From Cylindrodendrum hubeiense (Eukaryota; Ascomycota; Sordariomycetes; Hypocreales; Nectriaceae), in NCBI GenBank assembly GCA_014621425.1, contig JAANBB010000123.1, forward strand, positions 31,243 to 95,242: a stretch of DNA of 64,000 nt. The letters are read 5' to 3'. Positions 60,261 to 64,000 of the stretch are shown one piece after another (position 1 is the stretch's first letter; the number at the start of each line of letters is the position of its first letter). The position numbers and the translations under genes were made by a program. The notes below the pieces were generated by a model, which was not told the DNA's origin, made no database searches, and saw nothing but the letters and a program-made list of their open reading frames with translations.

Positions 60261-62133
60261 ATGGAAACCACCATGATGCCTCCGGCCATGAGCCAAGCTC
60301 CCTTCTACTACTACAGCCCTGAGTCCAAGAACGAGGTTCGGCAACACGGCCATTTCTCTCCCCAGCAGCCCATGCAGCCCATGCAGCAGCAGCAGATCAT
60401 GTACCCCATGGTCCCAACACTGCCCTCGACTCCCGTCTACTCGCGACCCAACTCTGCCAACTCCCGACCACCCACGCTGTACAGCAACGGCCCCGCGGTG
60501 ATGACTCCCACTGCCTCACCTCAGCCCATGTCCCATAAGTCTGCCATGATGCTGGAGCATGAGATGTATGAGCACTCGTACTTCCCATCCACCCCGCCTC
60601 TGTCTACCTCCGGTAGCACCATTGGCAGCCCCAACAGCTGCGAGGTGTTGCAGACCCCGATCAACCCCATGTTCTCGGGTCTGGACGGATTTGATGGTAT
60701 CAAGGAGTCCTTCGAGCCTGTCGAGGCATCTGTCTTGGACTGGTCTAGCTGCGGATCCCCTCCCATGACTCCTGGTAAGTTGCCATTTCCTCTTTTCTTT
60801 TCGCAGCAAATCACTGCTCTGCGCTCTGCCATTTCACGATTTGGCCACTCAACCGAGCACTGCATCGTGTTTCGACCTATTTTTGGGCGATCGGTGCATG
60901 TTCGGTTGTCAGCCAGTGGTGCGGCGGAGCGAAGTCCAGTGCGCTGTCTTTAGTGGGGATTCTTGGGCTAACCGCAATTCGCAGTGTACCTTCAATCTCA
61001 ACTCGGCAAGGTTCCCTCGCTCATCACCACCACCAGCGATCTCTTGTCTACGCCTTCGCTGTCTCCTTCGCCCGCGCCTTATGCGCGATCCGTGACCTCC
61101 CCGGACCTGGACGTGGACTTCTGCGATCCCCGCAACCTGACCGTCTCCGTTGGCGCTGCTGCCACCCTTGCTCCCGAGTTCTCTCTGGCCTTGGCCGAGC
61201 AAGAGATCAAGGCTGAACAGGTCAAGGCCATCGCTGCCCCCCAGCGCCCAGGCCACCTTCGACTTCAACCCTGCGCTCCCGCACGGCCTCCCCACCTTTG
61301 AGGATTTCTCTGACCTCGAGTCAGAGGACGACTTTGTTAACAGCCTCGTCAACCTCAGTGGCGAGCAGTCTGCCAACGACATTGGCCGACCTCGTGCATG
61401 CACTGGCTCTTCCGTTGTCTCTCTGGGCCACGGTAGCTTCATTGGCGACGAGGACCTCACCTTCGACGACAACGAGGCTTTCCAGTTCCCTACTCTTCCC
61501 AGCCCTCCTACCTCTGCTGCCTGCGAGGACATCCACCAGGACAAGCGTATCAAGAAGAACGACTGCTGCGCCGTCGCTCCCGTCATGAACGTCGCTGCCA
61601 CCAACACTCAGTCCAGCGAGACCCAGGAGTGCTCTCCTCACGCTGATGACGATGACTGTTCCGACTCCAACGCCTCTTCTGGCTCCGAGGGTACTCCCGC
61701 TGCTCTCCCTGCTCCCGCCAACCGCCGCGGCCGCAAGCAGTCCCTCACTGAGGACCCCTCCAAGACTTTCGTCTGCGATCTTTGCAACCGCCGATTCCGC
61801 CGTCAAGAGCACCTCAAGCGACACTACCGCTCTCTCCACACCCAGGAGAAGCCCTTCGAGTGCAACGAATGTGGAAAGAAGTTCTCGCGCAGCGATAACC
61901 TGGCTCAGCACGCACGGACCCACGGCAGTGGCGCTATCGTGATGGACCTTATTGACGAGGGCCAAGTCCACGGCTACGACTCAAGCATGGTCTCGCAGTC
62001 TGCCTCAGACGACTACAGCACCTACGGCAAGGTTCTCTTCCAGATTGCCTCCGAGGTGCCCGGCAGTGCTAGCGAGATCTCCTCGGATGAGGGCAGCGAT
62101 CTCGACAAGAAGAAGCGCAAGCGCTCCGACTAA
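60261..62133 (+). CDS. Msn2/Msn4/Seb1-type C2H2 stress transcription factor (apparent +1 frame break)
   Basis: Two exons (60261-60774, 60985-62133) encode about 553 residues if one base is removed from a C6 run at 61237-61242. Before the run the frame reads ...[15 protein letters not shown]; after it the +1 frame reads [20 protein letters not shown] and continues to the end. The N-terminus is rich in Pro, Gln, Met and Ser (activation region). Two C2H2 fingers near the C-terminus read [19 protein letters not shown] and [19 protein letters not shown], the STRE-binding pair of Msn2/4, Seb1 and MsnA, which bind AGGGG/CCCCT elements under stress. A basic tail (KKKRKRSD) ends the protein. As written, translation would stop soon after the run and lose both fingers. 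Only a 31-base GT..AG pair could bridge the break, too short for a usual intron. Confidence 0.9.
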
Positions 62134-64000
62134 GCGGTGGCCTCACAGTCACAGCATGACAGACATGATTGAGACAGTCAGCCGACTATCTTAACATACG
62201 CCCGATACGACGCTGACGACCTTGTTCTTACTACTTCTCTTGGCCACCCGCGCGTCATTTCTGCGGGTTTGGCAATAGGGTCATTCACTTTCCTTGGGTT
62301 CACATCACCCGGGATAAAGGAGCAAGCAAAAAAAGAGAGTGCAAGCGGTTATGAAATGCATTTACACCTTTCGAGTTCTTTGTATCAACACTTCTCAGAA
62401 GAACCTCCTTGCCACGCTTGAACGACATGGAGGATGCGTGTTTTTGATTTATTTTTTCGAAGTTGCATCACGGCCGCCACAAATTATCACCAGAGCGGGC
62501 CTAGCATGGAAGGAGATTTTGGGTCTCCAGGGAATTACATGGCGCGAAGGGCGGACTGATGGTTCTCATTTGGAGAATCGAGCTTGCATTGTTGGGGAGG
62601 AGAAGGAGGGGGTTGGCTACGACAATAACGTCCACCAAAATTTGGCGGCTTGCCGTTCTTACGCTCGTTGTAATCATCCAAGGCAGTCGGACGCTGGTTC
62701 TGCCGGCTTGCCTGGACGACGCTACACTTGGAACCCGTGGGAGGAGGAGGCTCTTTGATGGCCACCTTCTTGGCCATATTCTTGTGTTTACTTTTGATTC
62801 TTTGTCTGTCGTTTTCCTGTTGCTGGATCAGAGCTGTCGAGTGCAGGTGGTGTGCTGGTCACAATCATGACAGGCGCCCTCATTCCTCACAACAATCATG
62901 TACACATTTAGAAGAGTTTGACACCGGTCAATTTTACACAATGCTGCCACACTTGCAATGCCTTTCCCCTCCATCCTTGATTGTGTGACACTATCTAAAT
63001 TCATTGTCAAATCGATTGTCACCGTCGCTTATCATGTTCATCCTGAGTTAGAATGCTCCGAAGGCGCCGCTTGCCAAGGCCTCGACTCGCCCAGGCTGCG
63101 CTGGTGCTCCGATGCGCCTCGAGTCATGACTACGGTATCTCGCTTGTCACGTCAGTGCTCGCTCTGGTGTTAGCTACCGGCCGGCTCAGAGGCGTTCAAA
63201 GACAACCGGGTAAGGCACAACGTGGGACGACCCGCCCGCGATGCCACGAACGCCTTAGCCTCGCAGATGCCTCCACAAGTCGTCTTGGGTCGACGGAGAA
63301 TTCAGTCGGGCCAAACCCAAGTGTGGTATCGCCGGAGTACACCCAGGCAGCCAGATTTATGCGCGGGACCCGTGGGACTCGTGGGACTCGTGGGACTCAT
63401 GGCTAGCCGGGAAAACAAAAGAAAGGAATTAATTACTCTAGGTGGTTTGGGGCGGTCACAGGCGGAATGGTTCATTTTGCAACTACTAGCTGGCGGGGCT
63501 GGTATAATACGGGTGATCGCCATCCGGAATCGATCCCCGCCATTGAGCTGGAGACGAGCACAACGCCGGCGACTTCGGGAGATTGCGTCAAGGATGGGAT
63601 TGACCTCGACAACGATATTGACAACCTCAAGGCCCCGGTCAAAGGCCCGACACCCGTAGGCCCCGTCGCTCGCTAGCTGGGGGAGCGTAGCTGGGGCGTT
63701 GCAGAGAAGAGAAGCCGAGCTGCGGACGACGGAGCAAGCTAATAGTTGCTAGCTATGCTAGCCTATACACTAGCTTGCCCGGGCTCTGGGTAGGCGGTCG
63801 TCGACGAGTGGCTCCACCGACTATCTGGCACCAACCTAAAACCTCCACTCTACATCTACACGCCTGCACGCCTAGTTCGACCAAGGTCCAACGGAGCCAT
63901 ATACCAATCGCGGCCGGTGCCGAGCAAGTGGCAGCCCAGAGGTCATCGACCCCAGGACGAACGCCAGCTGGATCGCCAAATTACACCAGAAGCTCTCTCC
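62134..64000. other. 3' region of the msn2-type gene and downstream spacer
   Basis: The first ~350 bases probably hold the 3' untranslated region. The remaining sequence shows no gene of recognisable family on either strand. It holds a repeat at 63363-63400 and a CTAGC-rich stretch at 63734-63775 where GCTAGC/CTAGCTA words can pair with each other. Confidence 0.45.
63363..63400. repeat. 9-bp tandem repeat (GTGGGACTC)
   Basis: Three perfect units flanked by two degenerate ones. Confidence 0.8.

Noticed and set aside
61221..61251. 31-base GT..AG segment that would repair the Msn2 frame
   Set aside because: It is shorter than accepted fungal introns and would remove residues that look like ordinary coding sequence; a one-base indel in the C6 run is simpler.
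63734..63775. CTAGC-rich palindromic stretch as a possible terminator or hairpin site
   Set aside because: The pairing is made of several short words with many alternatives and no neighbouring gene, so no function can be supported.

Overview
The window is nuclear DNA of a filamentous ascomycete (Pezizomycotina). Intron-rich genes with short GT..AG introns (about 50-120 bases), GC-rich coding sequence, a Zn2Cys6 regulator, an LSD1 homologue carrying an HMG box, a Crh-type GPI wall glycosidase and an Msn2/Seb1-type C2H2 factor all point there. The protein set looks like Sordariomycetes, possibly Hypocreales, but the species cannot be named from sequence alone. All exon maps were built by eye from splice consensus, reading phase and family alignment knowledge. 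Fourteen multi-exon genes and one two-exon gene of unknown function are supported.

Left part (0.5-13.1 kb, accessory-looking): a FAD monooxygenase fused to an acetoacetate-decarboxylase-like domain (-), a divergently transcribed short-chain dehydrogenase (+) and an MFS transporter (-) form a compact trio that may be a small catabolic or secondary-metabolism locus. After a 2.75-kb gap comes a large regulator with two C2H2 fingers and a Zn2Cys6 cluster. Its finger exon is broken by an apparent extra C in a C5 run.

Middle part (14-48 kb, mostly housekeeping): alpha/beta-hydrolase (+), full-size ABC-B exporter (-), histidyl-tRNA synthetase with cytosolic and mitochondrial starts (+), a conserved protein of unknown function (+), a calmodulin-dependent protein kinase (-), a UBE2W-like ubiquitin-conjugating enzyme (+), Vps33 (+), LSD1/KdmA-type demethylase (+), ATP synthase gamma subunit (-), DNA topoisomerase I (+) and a Crh-family GH16 transglycosidase (-).

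Right part (47.9-64 kb): a gene desert of about 12.4 kb, rich in short tandem repeats and without a recognisable gene, lies upstream of an Msn2/Msn4/Seb1-type stress transcription factor. That gene too carries an apparent +1 shift, in a C6 run. The last 1.9 kb shows no gene.

The points most worth a second look are the two independent +1 frame breaks in C-runs of two zinc-finger regulators, the FAD-ADC fusion with its neighbours, the gene desert before msn2, and an intergenic word (TACGGAGTA) found six times outside all genes. I saw no clear transposon, tRNA, rRNA, CRISPR or viral element, and nothing I would call a wholly new system.
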